The translations under genes were made by a program, and so were the position numbers. A DNA stretch of 64,000 nucleotides from Escherichia fergusonii ATCC 35469 (GTDB taxonomy: Bacteria > Pseudomonadota > Gammaproteobacteria > Enterobacterales > Enterobacteriaceae): positions 2,790,001 through 2,854,000 of the forward strand of contig NC_011740.1 of NCBI RefSeq assembly GCF_000026225.1. Reading direction: 5' to 3'. A model generated the notes under the pieces. That model made no database searches. It saw nothing but the letters and a program-made list of their open reading frames with translations, and was not told where the DNA came from. This document shows positions 54,587 through 62,877 of the stretch, in pieces. How positions within the stretch are numbered: the first letter of the stretch is position 1; each line of letters opens with the position of its first letter.

Positions 54587-54624
54587 ACGGTTCAGACGAA
54601 ACCTACGTCTGAACCGTATCTTTT
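54587..54624 (+). terminator. Rho-independent terminator of yqeG
   Basis: ACGGTTCAGACG and CGTCTGAACCGT form a perfect 12-bp stem (54587-54617), followed by ATCTTTT. Confidence 0.9.
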
Positions 54625-55060
54625 ATTCGCGAATTTTCTCACCCCTAATAACATTCATCTTAACCAGCCTTATATCCCACAAAAAAAACATAACAAAATC
54701 AATATAATTCATCTTAACCAGGCGAATTCGATGTAATTAAGAGCATTTAAGATGCGAAGCTAAGATTACCCAGGTAATATACTGACAACATTAAGGGAAA
54801 AGTGATACTCATCGCATTATCATAAAGATTTTTTCCTGGAAAAAAGTCTTACGGCACACAATAAAATACTCAATTTAAAAAATGAGCATTTGTTGATATC
54901 GAGATTAATTAAAGAGTAATAGAATACGGCTATTAGCCGATTTTGAGAATTTTATTATTTTGCTAAATTTACTTAGGTATAAGTGAATTCAGTGGTGCAT
55001 TGACACACCTTTTGGTGAGTGAAATTATGCAAATCATCTTCGGATAGGGAGGCTCTTAAT
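54625..55060. other. AT-rich gene-free stretch upstream of yqeH
   Basis: About 435 bases without a credible gene; strongly A/T-rich with many AATT and TTAA runs, typical of H-NS-bound regulatory DNA. It presumably holds the yqeH promoter. The GGGAGG ribosome site for yqeH is at 55047-55052. Confidence 0.6.
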
Positions 55061-55747
55061 ATGGGGCTTGATATTAAGTTAAAAAATCTGATGTGCAGCA
55101 GCTGCTCACTGCATTGTGCAATGATGCCAGAGAAATCTCCACGTCAGGAATATTGTGCGAATGCCTGTTTCTGTACATGGCCGGAAGACAGCCTGTATTT
55201 TAATCGCGGAATCATCGATGGCATCGTGAATAAAAATCACAATGCCAGATTAAATGGCTATATCTTTGTTGATTTTTCAGTAAGCTTTTTCCGTTTATTT
55301 CTCGATGATGAATGGATAAATTATCTGGCAAGCTCATCCATGGGAATCGTTCTGGTCACCGATCGTAATATGCAGCCACTGGCAAATTACTGGCGTAAAA
55401 ACCATCCGGCAGTCTCTGCGGTCATTTACCACAATGAAAGCATGAATGTTGCCAATGAAAAAATTCGTCAGTTATTTATCGGTCGTTTTTTATCTTTTGC
55501 CAAAGGTAGCACGCTGACGAAAATGGAATTTAAGATCATGGGGAGCATGATACGTGGTAGCGACCCGCAAGATATCGCTCAGGATCTGGATTTAGATATC
55601 CGCAGTGTCTATGCCTATAAACAGCGTATCGAGAAACGAATGGGGCGTAAACTCAACTCGTTGTTTATCGACTCTCATCCGGTCACTCGTGAACAACCAT
55701 CACCACTTCCGACAGAAAAAAGGAAGGCCGAACTCGTCCTCGCCTGA
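55061..55747 (+). CDS. yqeH: LuxR-type regulator YqeH (ETT2 region)
   Basis: YqeH (228 residues) has a C-terminal LuxR/GerE helix-turn-helix (LTKMEFKIMGSMIRGSDPQD, IAQDLDLDIRSVYAYKQRIE, KRMGRKLNSLF), so it is a DNA-binding regulator. The N-terminal 40 residues hold six cysteines (12, 15, 19, 32, 36 and 38), an unusual cluster that could bind metal or form disulfides. ATG 55061 is set by GGGAGG at 8-base spacing. In K-12, yqeH-yqeI-yqeJ begin the ETT2 remnant; target genes are unknown. A tail after residue 205 (TREQPSPLPTEKRKAELVLA) looks longer than in K-12. Confidence 0.88.
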   Translation: MGLDIKLKNLMCSSCSLHCAMMPEKSPRQEYCANACFCTWPEDSLYFNRGIIDGIVNKNHNARLNGYIFVDFSVSFFRLFLDDEWINYLASSSMGIVLVTDRNMQPLANYWRKNHPAVSAVIYHNESMNVANEKIRQLFIGRFLSFAKGSTLTKMEFKIMGSMIRGSDPQDIAQDLDLDIRSVYAYKQRIEKRMGRKLNSLFIDSHPVTREQPSPLPTEKRKAELVLA

Positions 55748-55770
55748 GATGACTGTTACGTTCAATGCTT

Positions 55771-55797
55771 ACCCGCTTTGGTTACGCCAAAGCGGGT
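55771..55797 (+). terminator. Hairpin after yqeH, abutting an ERIC element
   Basis: ACCCGCTTTGG-TTACG-CCAAAGCGGGT is a perfect 11-bp stem. The T-run expected next is interrupted after TTG by the ERIC element at 55801. Confidence 0.75.
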
Positions 55798-55800
55798 TGT

Positions 55801-55925
55801 GCACTCGTCATACTTCAAGTTGCATGTGCTGCGATTGCGTTCGTTCACCCCAGTCACTTACTTTAGTAAGTGACTGGAATTCACTCGCTTATCGCCTTCC
55901 TGCAACTTGAATTATTTAGAGTATA
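55801..55925. repeat. ERIC element (about 125 bp)
   Basis: It carries CTCGTCATACTTCAAGTTGC at one end and AATTATTTAGAGTATA at the other, with the central TCACCCCAGTCACTTACTTT. It is a second copy of the element at 15585-15711, with the centre changed to GTAAGTGACTGGAATTCACT. It lies between yqeH and yqeI. Confidence 0.93.
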
Positions 55926-55960
55926 GTCCAATAATTCCCTGCATTCGTACCATTATTAAT

Positions 55961-55998
55961 TATACTCGTCATACCTCAAGTTGCATGTATGACGAGTA
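55961..55998. repeat. Palindromic ERIC-end derivative
   Basis: TATACTCGTCATAC followed by CTCAAGTTGCAT repeats the left end of ERIC, but then continues GTATGACGAGTA, the exact reverse complement of its own start. The 12-bp arms (55963-55974 and 55987-55998) enclose 12 bases. It lies about 110 bases before yqeI. Confidence 0.8.
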
Positions 55999-56105
55999 CA
56001 GGTAAAAAAACAATCAGCATTACTTCTATATATGCAATAATAGCTATATTAACTCAGAGATATTCCGGGTTATTTAATTTTATCAACATGTCTTGTGACG
56101 TATAT

Positions 56106-56912
56106 ATGTACTGGATTATTAACGAGTTTATTGAATTTAGACCCGCGAGTAAAAAGCTCATTTCCCGGAGAAATCCTGAGCTTAATGTTGTATTAACGTC
56201 ACCAGCCAGTCGTTGTCTGCTTCTTTTACTTGAAGCCTCTCCTGATGTCGTTTCCCAACAAGAACTTTTCAAAAAAGTGTGGGAAGATGAAGGAATGTAT
56301 GTTCCGACCAACACCCTTTACCAGAATATTTCCATTGTCCGTCGGGGGCTGAAAGCGGTAGGTGAAACGGAACAAACACTGATAGCCACCATACCGCGCA
56401 AAGGGTTTAAGATTGAGCAGGGCGTTAAGATTGTCCGCATGGCTTCAGACGAACTTTTCCCTGAAGAAGAGCAAGAAGAAGAACAGACAGGTAATGCAGA
56501 GGAATTGTTATTACCCGTAAATGAGCATCAGCAACCACGAATATCTCTGATGTCGCGTTTATCTCTGGTTTTTATCATGCTCTTAGCCTTTATTGTTGGC
56601 GCTACCGGAATGCATTTTTATTGGCATTCCGGGGAAACCACGCCCTTTTTCGCGGACTACAAACTGCTCGAGCAAGAGAATGGTTGTCATTTCTATGTTA
56701 AAGATGACAGCCATGATGGTGACAATAATTTTGCGCGAATCAAAACGCTCATCACCCGTACCGGACTGGATTGTAAAAAATATCCCTGGGTTTATCTTCC
56801 ACTCTCAAAAACCGATCCAGGGTTGGCAGTATTAGTTTGTAAGAAAGACTATCTTGTTCATTCTGTTCCTGGCTGCATGACACTCTCATTTCGCGAGGCT
56901 TACGGTGAGTAA
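56106..56912 (+). CDS. yqeI: ToxR/CadC-type membrane transcription regulator YqeI
   Basis: YqeI (268 residues) has a cytoplasmic OmpR-type winged helix (residues 1-105: MYWIINEFIEFRPASKKLIS, TNTLYQNISIVRRGLKAVG, TIPRKGFKI), an acidic linker (PEEEQEEEQTGNAEELLLP), one membrane helix (LVFIMLLAFIVGATGMHFYW) and a periplasmic domain with Cys pairs. This layout is that of ToxR and CadC. ATG 56106 gives the K-12 length; the upstream extension crosses the ERIC-derived palindrome. It overlaps yqeJ by 8 bases. The signal sensed is unknown. Confidence 0.92.
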   Translation: MYWIINEFIEFRPASKKLISRRNPELNVVLTSPASRCLLLLLEASPDVVSQQELFKKVWEDEGMYVPTNTLYQNISIVRRGLKAVGETEQTLIATIPRKGFKIEQGVKIVRMASDELFPEEEQEEEQTGNAEELLLPVNEHQQPRISLMSRLSLVFIMLLAFIVGATGMHFYWHSGETTPFFADYKLLEQENGCHFYVKDDSHDGDNNFARIKTLITRTGLDCKKYPWVYLPLSKTDPGLAVLVCKKDYLVHSVPGCMTLSFREAYGE

Positions 56913-57387
56913 AAAATATATCATTCTCTGCGCCGCGATTTGCTGCCTTCTGGGTATGGGTGCTGCTTTGGTATACCACTACTTACGCTTCGAGCATACC
57001 TATAAAGAAGAATGCTCAATATCGATGGTGGTATATCATAAAAATGTTCATGCCAATATCACGCTAAATTTTATGTATTCATTGGAAAAACAACAGGGTG
57101 TTGTTGCAGTCAGTGGTAATTATCTGCAAGACGACAAACCGAAAGGGATAATCAGACGCGATGTTTCTTACGACTGGACAGAAAATCAGGACGTCTATCA
57201 CCTGCATTCCACAAAAATCGATAAATATGAAGGCATGGAAACCTTACCAGACGCTCTGCTTGCCAGTATCCTCCCGGACTTCTATGTCTATCCGAACGAA
57301 AATGTCAGTTATTCCATCCTTAATCAGGGGGAGCGTGGTTTTTTATTTACCATTGGTAAAAGGCCGCTCTTTTATTGCGCACGATAA
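56905..57387 (+). CDS. yqeJ: YqeJ, membrane-anchored periplasmic partner of YqeI
   Basis: YqeJ (160 residues) starts at GTG 56905, overlapping the yqeI stop by 8 bases. It has one N-terminal hydrophobic helix (ILCAAICCLLGMGAALVYHY) and a periplasmic domain of about 130 residues ending RPLFYCAR. Size, topology and coupling to a ToxR-like protein resemble ToxS, which stabilises ToxR. That role is inference. In K-12 the next genes are other ETT2 remnants; here nfrB follows after 300 bases. Confidence 0.88.
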   Translation: MSKKYIILCAAICCLLGMGAALVYHYLRFEHTYKEECSISMVVYHKNVHANITLNFMYSLEKQQGVVAVSGNYLQDDKPKGIIRRDVSYDWTENQDVYHLHSTKIDKYEGMETLPDALLASILPDFYVYPNENVSYSILNQGERGFLFTIGKRPLFYCAR

Positions 57388-57683
57388 GATATTTTACAAT
57401 CAATGTAGTACACCAATATTTGAGATAAATTCTTATTTCCTCACATAATAATACAACATCTTTTGCATTTATTTTAAAACAATGGAAACATATAAGAAAC
57501 AAACCACACACAATATTGTATGTATTTAAATCAAATAATAAAAGAGTGTAAAAAAATTACAGTAGTGTAAGAAAAAGCGCATTCTTATAATTATTTTTTT
57601 ACCTCGTTCCGGGCTGTCAGACGTTATAAAAAACATTAATATATTCACGCTTATCATAATCACTAGTGATACAGGATAATAGC
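57388..57683. other. AT-rich joint between yqeJ and nfrB
   Basis: This 296-base stretch holds no credible gene. It is very A/T-rich, and joins segments that are far apart in K-12 (ETT2 border near 64 min and nfrB near 12.8 min). It must contain the nfrB promoter. AGGA at 57673-57676 precedes the nfrB GTG by 7 bases. I see no insertion-sequence ends or tRNA. Confidence 0.6.
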
Positions 57684-59918
57684 GTGGAGTGGCTTCTCGA
57701 TCTTTTTTCAACCTGGTTGTATGGGTTGAAGTTTATCGCGATCGCATTAGCGATAATGATGTTAATTAGTGGCCTGGACGATCTCTTTATTGATGTTGTC
57801 TATTGGCTGCGTCGCGTAAAACGTAGCCTGAGCGTTTATCGCCGCTACCCACGGATGAATTACCGCGAACTGTATAAACCGGATGAAAAACCATTAGCCA
57901 TTATGGTGCCTGCATGGAATGAAACGGGTGTCATTGGCAATATGGCCGAACTGGCAGCGACAACGCTGGATTATGAAAACTACCATATTTTCGTTGGTAC
58001 CTATCCAAACGATCCGGATACCCAACGTGATGTGGATGAAGTCTGTGCACGTTTTCCCAACGTGCACAAGGTGGTCTGCGCCCGTCCCGGTCCAACCAGT
58101 AAAGCTGATTGCCTGAATAATGTGCTGGACGCCATCACCCAGTTTGAACGCAGCGCCAAATTTGCCTTTGCCGGGTTTATTTTGCATGACGCGGAAGATG
58201 TTATTTCGCCCATGGAACTCCGGCTGTTCAATTATCTGGTAGATCGTAAGGATCTTATCCAGATCCCGGTATATCCATTCGAACGGAAATGGACACACTT
58301 CACCAGCATGACTTACATCGATGAGTTTTCCGAGTTGCACGGCAAGGATGTTCCGGTACGCGAAGCTCTGGCCGGGCAAGTTCCCAGCGCGGGAGTGGGT
58401 ACTTGTTTCAGCCGCCGGGCTATTTCAGCATTGCTGGCTGACGGTGATGGCATTGCCTTTGACGTACAGAGTCTGACCGAGGACTACGACATTGGCTTTC
58501 GTCTTAAAGAAAAGGGCATGAGTGAGATTTTTGTCCGTTTTCCGGTGGTGGATGACGGCAAAACGGGTGAACCACGTAAGTTATTCCAGAGTAAACGTAC
58601 CCATAATATGATCTGTGTGCGTGAGTATTTCCCGGACACGTTTACAACGGCAGTGCGACAAAAATCGCGCTGGATTATTGGTATTGTCTTTCAGGGATTC
58701 AAAACCCATAAGTGGACTTCCAACCTGATTCTCAATTACTTCCTCTGGCGTGACCGCAAAGGGGCTATCAGCAATTTCATTAGTTTTATTGCCATGTTGG
58801 TTTTTATCCAGCTGATGCTTTTGATGCTGTATCAAACCTTCTGGCCCAATGCCTGGCATTTTCTCTCTATTTTTACCGACAGTGCCGCATTTACAACGCT
58901 GTTGTGGATGAATTTTGCCTTAATGGTCAATCGCATTGTGCAACGGGTGATTTTTGTCACTGGCTATTATGGGCTGACGCAAGGAATACTGTCGGTACTC
59001 CGTCTGTGCTGGGGTAACCTGATTAACTTTATGGCGAACTGGCGCGCGCTAAAACAGGTACTTCAGCATGGCGATCCGCGTCGGGTAGCATGGGATAAAA
59101 CGACTCACGATTTTCCCAGCGTAAGCGGAGAAAACCGAGCGTTACGCCCGTTAGGCCAGATTTTGCTGGAGAATCATGTTATTACCGAAACGCAACTGGA
59201 GCAGGCTTTGACGAATCGTATACAGGGTCTGCGTCTCGGTGGTTCAATGTTGATGCAAGGACTTATCACTGCCCAACAACTGGCTCAGGCGTTGGCGGAA
59301 CAAAACGGAGTCGGTTGGGAATCCGTTGATGCGTGGCAGATCCCGCGTTATCTGATTGAACAAATCCCCGCCAGTGTGGCACTGCATTACGCAGTGTTAC
59401 CGCTGCGCATCGAAGATGATGTTCTGGTAGTAGGCAGCGAAGACGGGATTGATCCTGTCTCTTTGGCAGCATTGTCTCGCAAAACCGGTCGCCAGGTGCG
59501 CTATGTAATTGTGTTACGTGGCCAGGTGGTCACAGGGTTACGCCACTGGTACGCACGCCGTCGTGGACGCGATGCCCGCGAACTGCTCGAGCAGGCGGTG
59601 CTGCGTCGTTGGTTAACGCCACAACAACAAACCGAGATCTGGCAACAGTTTGTACAGCATCAGTTTCTGTTTGCTGAAGTACTGACAACGCTTGGGCATA
59701 TCAATCGTTCAGCCATTAACGCCCTGCTACTTCGCCACGAACGCAGTGATCGCCCACTTGGCGCATTTCTGGTAGCGGAAGGCGTGATCAGTCAGGAGAC
59801 ACTGGATCGCGTTCTGAGCATTCAGCAAAATTTGCAAGTTTCAATGCAGTCGCTGTTACAGGCGGCTGGGTTAACCACAATGCAGATTGCAGAACTGGAG
59901 ACAGATCATGAAGGATAA
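57684..59918 (+). CDS. nfrB: Glycosyltransferase NfrB with c-di-GMP-binding MshEN domain
   Basis: NfrB (744 residues) is an inner-membrane GT2 glycosyltransferase. It has membrane helices at both ends of the GT part, the GT2 fold (AIMVPAWNETGVIGNM, LHDAEDVISP, SLTEDYDIGFRL, QKSRWIIGIVFQGF), and then two tandem MshEN-type modules (about residues 490-650 and beyond, RPLGQILLENHVITETQLEQ). In E. coli it makes a ManNAc-containing exopolysaccharide activated by c-di-GMP, and is needed for N4 adsorption. GTG 57684 aligns with the K-12 start; a GTG at 57666 lacks a ribosome site. nfrA overlaps its end by 11 bases. Confidence 0.95.
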   Translation: MEWLLDLFSTWLYGLKFIAIALAIMMLISGLDDLFIDVVYWLRRVKRSLSVYRRYPRMNYRELYKPDEKPLAIMVPAWNETGVIGNMAELAATTLDYENYHIFVGTYPNDPDTQRDVDEVCARFPNVHKVVCARPGPTSKADCLNNVLDAITQFERSAKFAFAGFILHDAEDVISPMELRLFNYLVDRKDLIQIPVYPFERKWTHFTSMTYIDEFSELHGKDVPVREALAGQVPSAGVGTCFSRRAISALLADGDGIAFDVQSLTEDYDIGFRLKEKGMSEIFVRFPVVDDGKTGEPRKLFQSKRTHNMICVREYFPDTFTTAVRQKSRWIIGIVFQGFKTHKWTSNLILNYFLWRDRKGAISNFISFIAMLVFIQLMLLMLYQTFWPNAWHFLSIFTDSAAFTTLLWMNFALMVNRIVQRVIFVTGYYGLTQGILSVLRLCWGNLINFMANWRALKQVLQHGDPRRVAWDKTTHDFPSVSGENRALRPLGQILLENHVITETQLEQALTNRIQGLRLGGSMLMQGLITAQQLAQALAEQNGVGWESVDAWQIPRYLIEQIPASVALHYAVLPLRIEDDVLVVGSEDGIDPVSLAALSRKTGRQVRYVIVLRGQVVTGLRHWYARRRGRDARELLEQAVLRRWLTPQQQTEIWQQFVQHQFLFAEVLTTLGHINRSAINALLLRHERSDRPLGAFLVAEGVISQETLDRVLSIQQNLQVSMQSLLQAAGLTTMQIAELETDHEG

Positions 59919-62877
59919 TAATCGTTGCCGGATTATCGGCCTGTCTGGTCTGCTGATGAGCGCATTGCTAAGCGGTGGTGCGCTGGCAGAAGAGAATATA
60001 GGCACCAGTGCTGAAGAACTTGGTATCAGCGATTATCGCCATTTCGTTATTTATCCACGACTGGAAAAGGCGCTGACAGCACAACGTAAAAATGATGAAA
60101 AAACAGCCCTGCGTGAATTTGAGTATATTCATCGTCAGCTTCCCGACAACATTCCACTGACGCTGTATCTTGCCGAAGCTTATCGCCATTTTGGTCACAA
60201 TGAACAAGCCCGCCAGTTGCTTAGCGAGCAGCTGCGCCATCAACCAGGAGATGCGCGCCTGAAACGAGCACTTGTAGCGATCCCTGTGGAGGTGAAACCT
60301 GTTAACTCTGAGGAGGAGTTACGGGCGTTACAAAAAAGTTGTGATGCCGTACCAGGCCTTGGGTGTCGTAGTGAAGTCGGGCAACATGCACTGCGCCTGG
60401 CATTGCTCGACATTGCTAATGCGCAGCTTGAGGATAAAACTTTCGCGACCTCACCACAGGGAAAAGCCCTGCGCCGCGACCTTCTGCACCGGGCAATCTA
60501 CCTGAAAGACTGGGCACTGGCAGAAAGTCTGTTCGCCCGCGCCCCACACAGGCTGAGTGCTGCTGAGCGCCAGCAATGGTTTGATGTATTAATTGCCGGA
60601 CAACTGGATGACCGCTTACTGGCATTACAAGCTAAGGGGATTTTTAACGATCCACAAAGGCGGATTGATTACGCCTCTACGCTGGCGCAACGCGGAGAAA
60701 CGGCTCGGCTGGCGCACTATCTGGCAGAAAATCAGCCAGTTTTCCTGAATGCTGAACAGGAGAAAAGCTGGCTGTATTTGCTTACGCACTACAGCCAACA
60801 ACCGGTACAGGCGCTGATGCATCAGCCAGTGCAGTTTGCGCAAAACCGTCGCTATGTGGTTGGCACAACACTCCCCGAACTGCTTAAAAAGCGGGATTAC
60901 ATCGGTGCACAACGTATCCTGGATTTGCTACCTGCCGGGGAAATGCCAGAGGAGCGCTATAGCGTCAGTCTGGCGCTTAATAACCGCCAGCAAGCATTGC
61001 AACTCGCGAAGCTGATGTACGCCGATAAACCGGATCTACAAAATCTCGATCGTCTGACATGGCAACTTATACAAAACGGGCAGAGCAAAGAAGCCGCACG
61101 GTTACTGTTACAGCGTTATCCCTTCTCTGATGATGAGAACGCGACAACACAAACGTTGATGGTGCGTCTGGGACAGTTACTTGAGTCTCTGCCGTCGCTG
61201 GCTACGCCATTGAAACTGGCAAGCCTGACACAACCGCTGTCATCCCCTGCCCTGCGTCAGTTGCAAAGCCAGTTTCCAGGAATTGCCGACAATTGCGAGG
61301 CTGTTCGTAATTTATTAGGTGATATGTCACCTTCGTACGATGCGACAGCCTGGACCCGCCTGGCCCAGTGCTATCGTGACGATTTACCCGGATTGTCATT
61401 GTACGCCTGGCAACAAGCGCAACAGCGAAAGCCTGATGACTGGCGTCACCGTGGTGTTGCATACCAGGCTTATCAGGTGCAGGACTACGCGACGGCACTT
61501 CAGGCATGGAAAAAAATCAGCGACAACGCATTGAAGAGTGAGGATTTGCTGGCTGCCGCCACCACAGCTCAGGCGGCAGGTGACAGCGAAGCCCGCGATC
61601 ACTGGCTTAAGGTTGCCCGGCAACGTGGGCTGACTAACAACGCGCAATACTGGTGGTTGCACGCTCAGCGTTACCTTGCGCAGCAATCACCACAAGCCAT
61701 GGAAGATTTAAACCGTTCCCTTGCCATCGCCCCGAGCGCCCGTGCTTTTGCTGCCCGCGCTCGTATTTATCGTCAGCAAAAAAACATCTCTGCAGCGATA
61801 AGCGATTTGCGTCATGCCCTGGCACTGGAGCCTGATAACAGCGCTGTTCAGGCCGCACTTGGGTATGCACTTTGGGATAACGGTGATATCGCCCAGTCGC
61901 GAGAAATACTGGAAAAAGCCCATCGTGCACAGCCAGATGATCCGGCGATTCGCAAGCAGCTGACGTATGTTAATCAGCGGCTGAACGATATTGCGCAAAC
62001 ACAGTTTTATGCCCGCGAAGTGATTGACGATATTACCTGGCAGGCCCAGGTTGATTCACTTAGCCCGCAGCAGAATCAGCAACTGTTCAATTTCCGTCGC
62101 CTGCATGAAGATGTGGCGCGTCGCTGGAGTTTTAATTTTGATACATCGATTGGTTTGCGTTCCGGGGCGATGAGTTCTGCTAATAATAATCTTGGTGGTT
62201 CATCTCCGGGTCACAGCTACCGCAGCTACGGGCAACTGGAAGCGGAATATCGTATCGGACGCAATATATTGCTCGATGGCGATCTCCTTGCCGCTTATAG
62301 CCGGGTATTTGCCGATACTGGCAGTAACGGCGTGGTAATGCCGGTGAAGAACCCAATTTCAGCCACCGGACTGCGCTGGAAACCGTTACGAAACCAGGTG
62401 TTTTTCCTTGCAGTTGAACAACAATTGCCACTCGATAAACATCATGGCGAGTCTGACACAATGTTACGTGCCAGTGCGTCACTGTTTAATGACGGTAAAT
62501 ACAGTGATGAATGGCACCCCAATGGCCCAGGCTGGATGGCACAAAACCTCTATCTTGATGCGGCACACTATATTCGTCAGGACAGTCAGGCATGGACGGC
62601 AGACTACCGGGTGAGCTGGCACCAGAAAGTGGCATATGGGCAAACTCTCGAACCTTATGCCCATGTGCAGGGCAATGGCTATCGGGGTAAAGATACTCAG
62701 GGAACACAGGTGGGTGGCGTTGGCCTACGCTGGAATCTCTGGACTGGTGAGAGTCACTATAACGCCTGGCCGCATAAAATCAGTGTTGGCGTGGAGTATC
62801 AACATACATTCAAAACCATTAATCAATCAGCCGGGGAGCGCAATAATGCCTTCCTGACATTGGGAGTTCGCTGGTAA
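59908..62877 (+). CDS. nfrA: Outer membrane polysaccharide exporter / phage N4 receptor NfrA
   Basis: NfrA (989 residues) has a signal peptide (IIGLSGLLMSALLSGGALA), a long periplasmic TPR superhelix (for example PDNIPLTLYLAEAYRHFGHN; ALEPDNSAVQAALGYALWD) and a C-terminal outer-membrane beta-barrel (from about residue 735) ending NNAFLTLGVRW. It exports the NfrB-made polysaccharide, and phage N4 binds it directly. ATG 59908 has GGAG upstream; a longer frame from 59887 lies within nfrB. It is coupled to nfrB and ybcH. The order nfrB-nfrA-ybcH equals K-12. Confidence 0.95.
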   Translation: MKDNNRCRIIGLSGLLMSALLSGGALAEENIGTSAEELGISDYRHFVIYPRLEKALTAQRKNDEKTALREFEYIHRQLPDNIPLTLYLAEAYRHFGHNEQARQLLSEQLRHQPGDARLKRALVAIPVEVKPVNSEEELRALQKSCDAVPGLGCRSEVGQHALRLALLDIANAQLEDKTFATSPQGKALRRDLLHRAIYLKDWALAESLFARAPHRLSAAERQQWFDVLIAGQLDDRLLALQAKGIFNDPQRRIDYASTLAQRGETARLAHYLAENQPVFLNAEQEKSWLYLLTHYSQQPVQALMHQPVQFAQNRRYVVGTTLPELLKKRDYIGAQRILDLLPAGEMPEERYSVSLALNNRQQALQLAKLMYADKPDLQNLDRLTWQLIQNGQSKEAARLLLQRYPFSDDENATTQTLMVRLGQLLESLPSLATPLKLASLTQPLSSPALRQLQSQFPGIADNCEAVRNLLGDMSPSYDATAWTRLAQCYRDDLPGLSLYAWQQAQQRKPDDWRHRGVAYQAYQVQDYATALQAWKKISDNALKSEDLLAAATTAQAAGDSEARDHWLKVARQRGLTNNAQYWWLHAQRYLAQQSPQAMEDLNRSLAIAPSARAFAARARIYRQQKNISAAISDLRHALALEPDNSAVQAALGYALWDNGDIAQSREILEKAHRAQPDDPAIRKQLTYVNQRLNDIAQTQFYAREVIDDITWQAQVDSLSPQQNQQLFNFRRLHEDVARRWSFNFDTSIGLRSGAMSSANNNLGGSSPGHSYRSYGQLEAEYRIGRNILLDGDLLAAYSRVFADTGSNGVVMPVKNPISATGLRWKPLRNQVFFLAVEQQLPLDKHHGESDTMLRASASLFNDGKYSDEWHPNGPGWMAQNLYLDAAHYIRQDSQAWTADYRVSWHQKVAYGQTLEPYAHVQGNGYRGKDTQGTQVGGVGLRWNLWTGESHYNAWPHKISVGVEYQHTFKTINQSAGERNNAFLTLGVRW

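Noticed and set aside
55605..55910. 101-residue frame overlapping yqeH end and the ERIC element
   Set aside because: Its second half is ERIC sequence; the same protein tail arises from the other ERIC copy, so it is repeat-derived.
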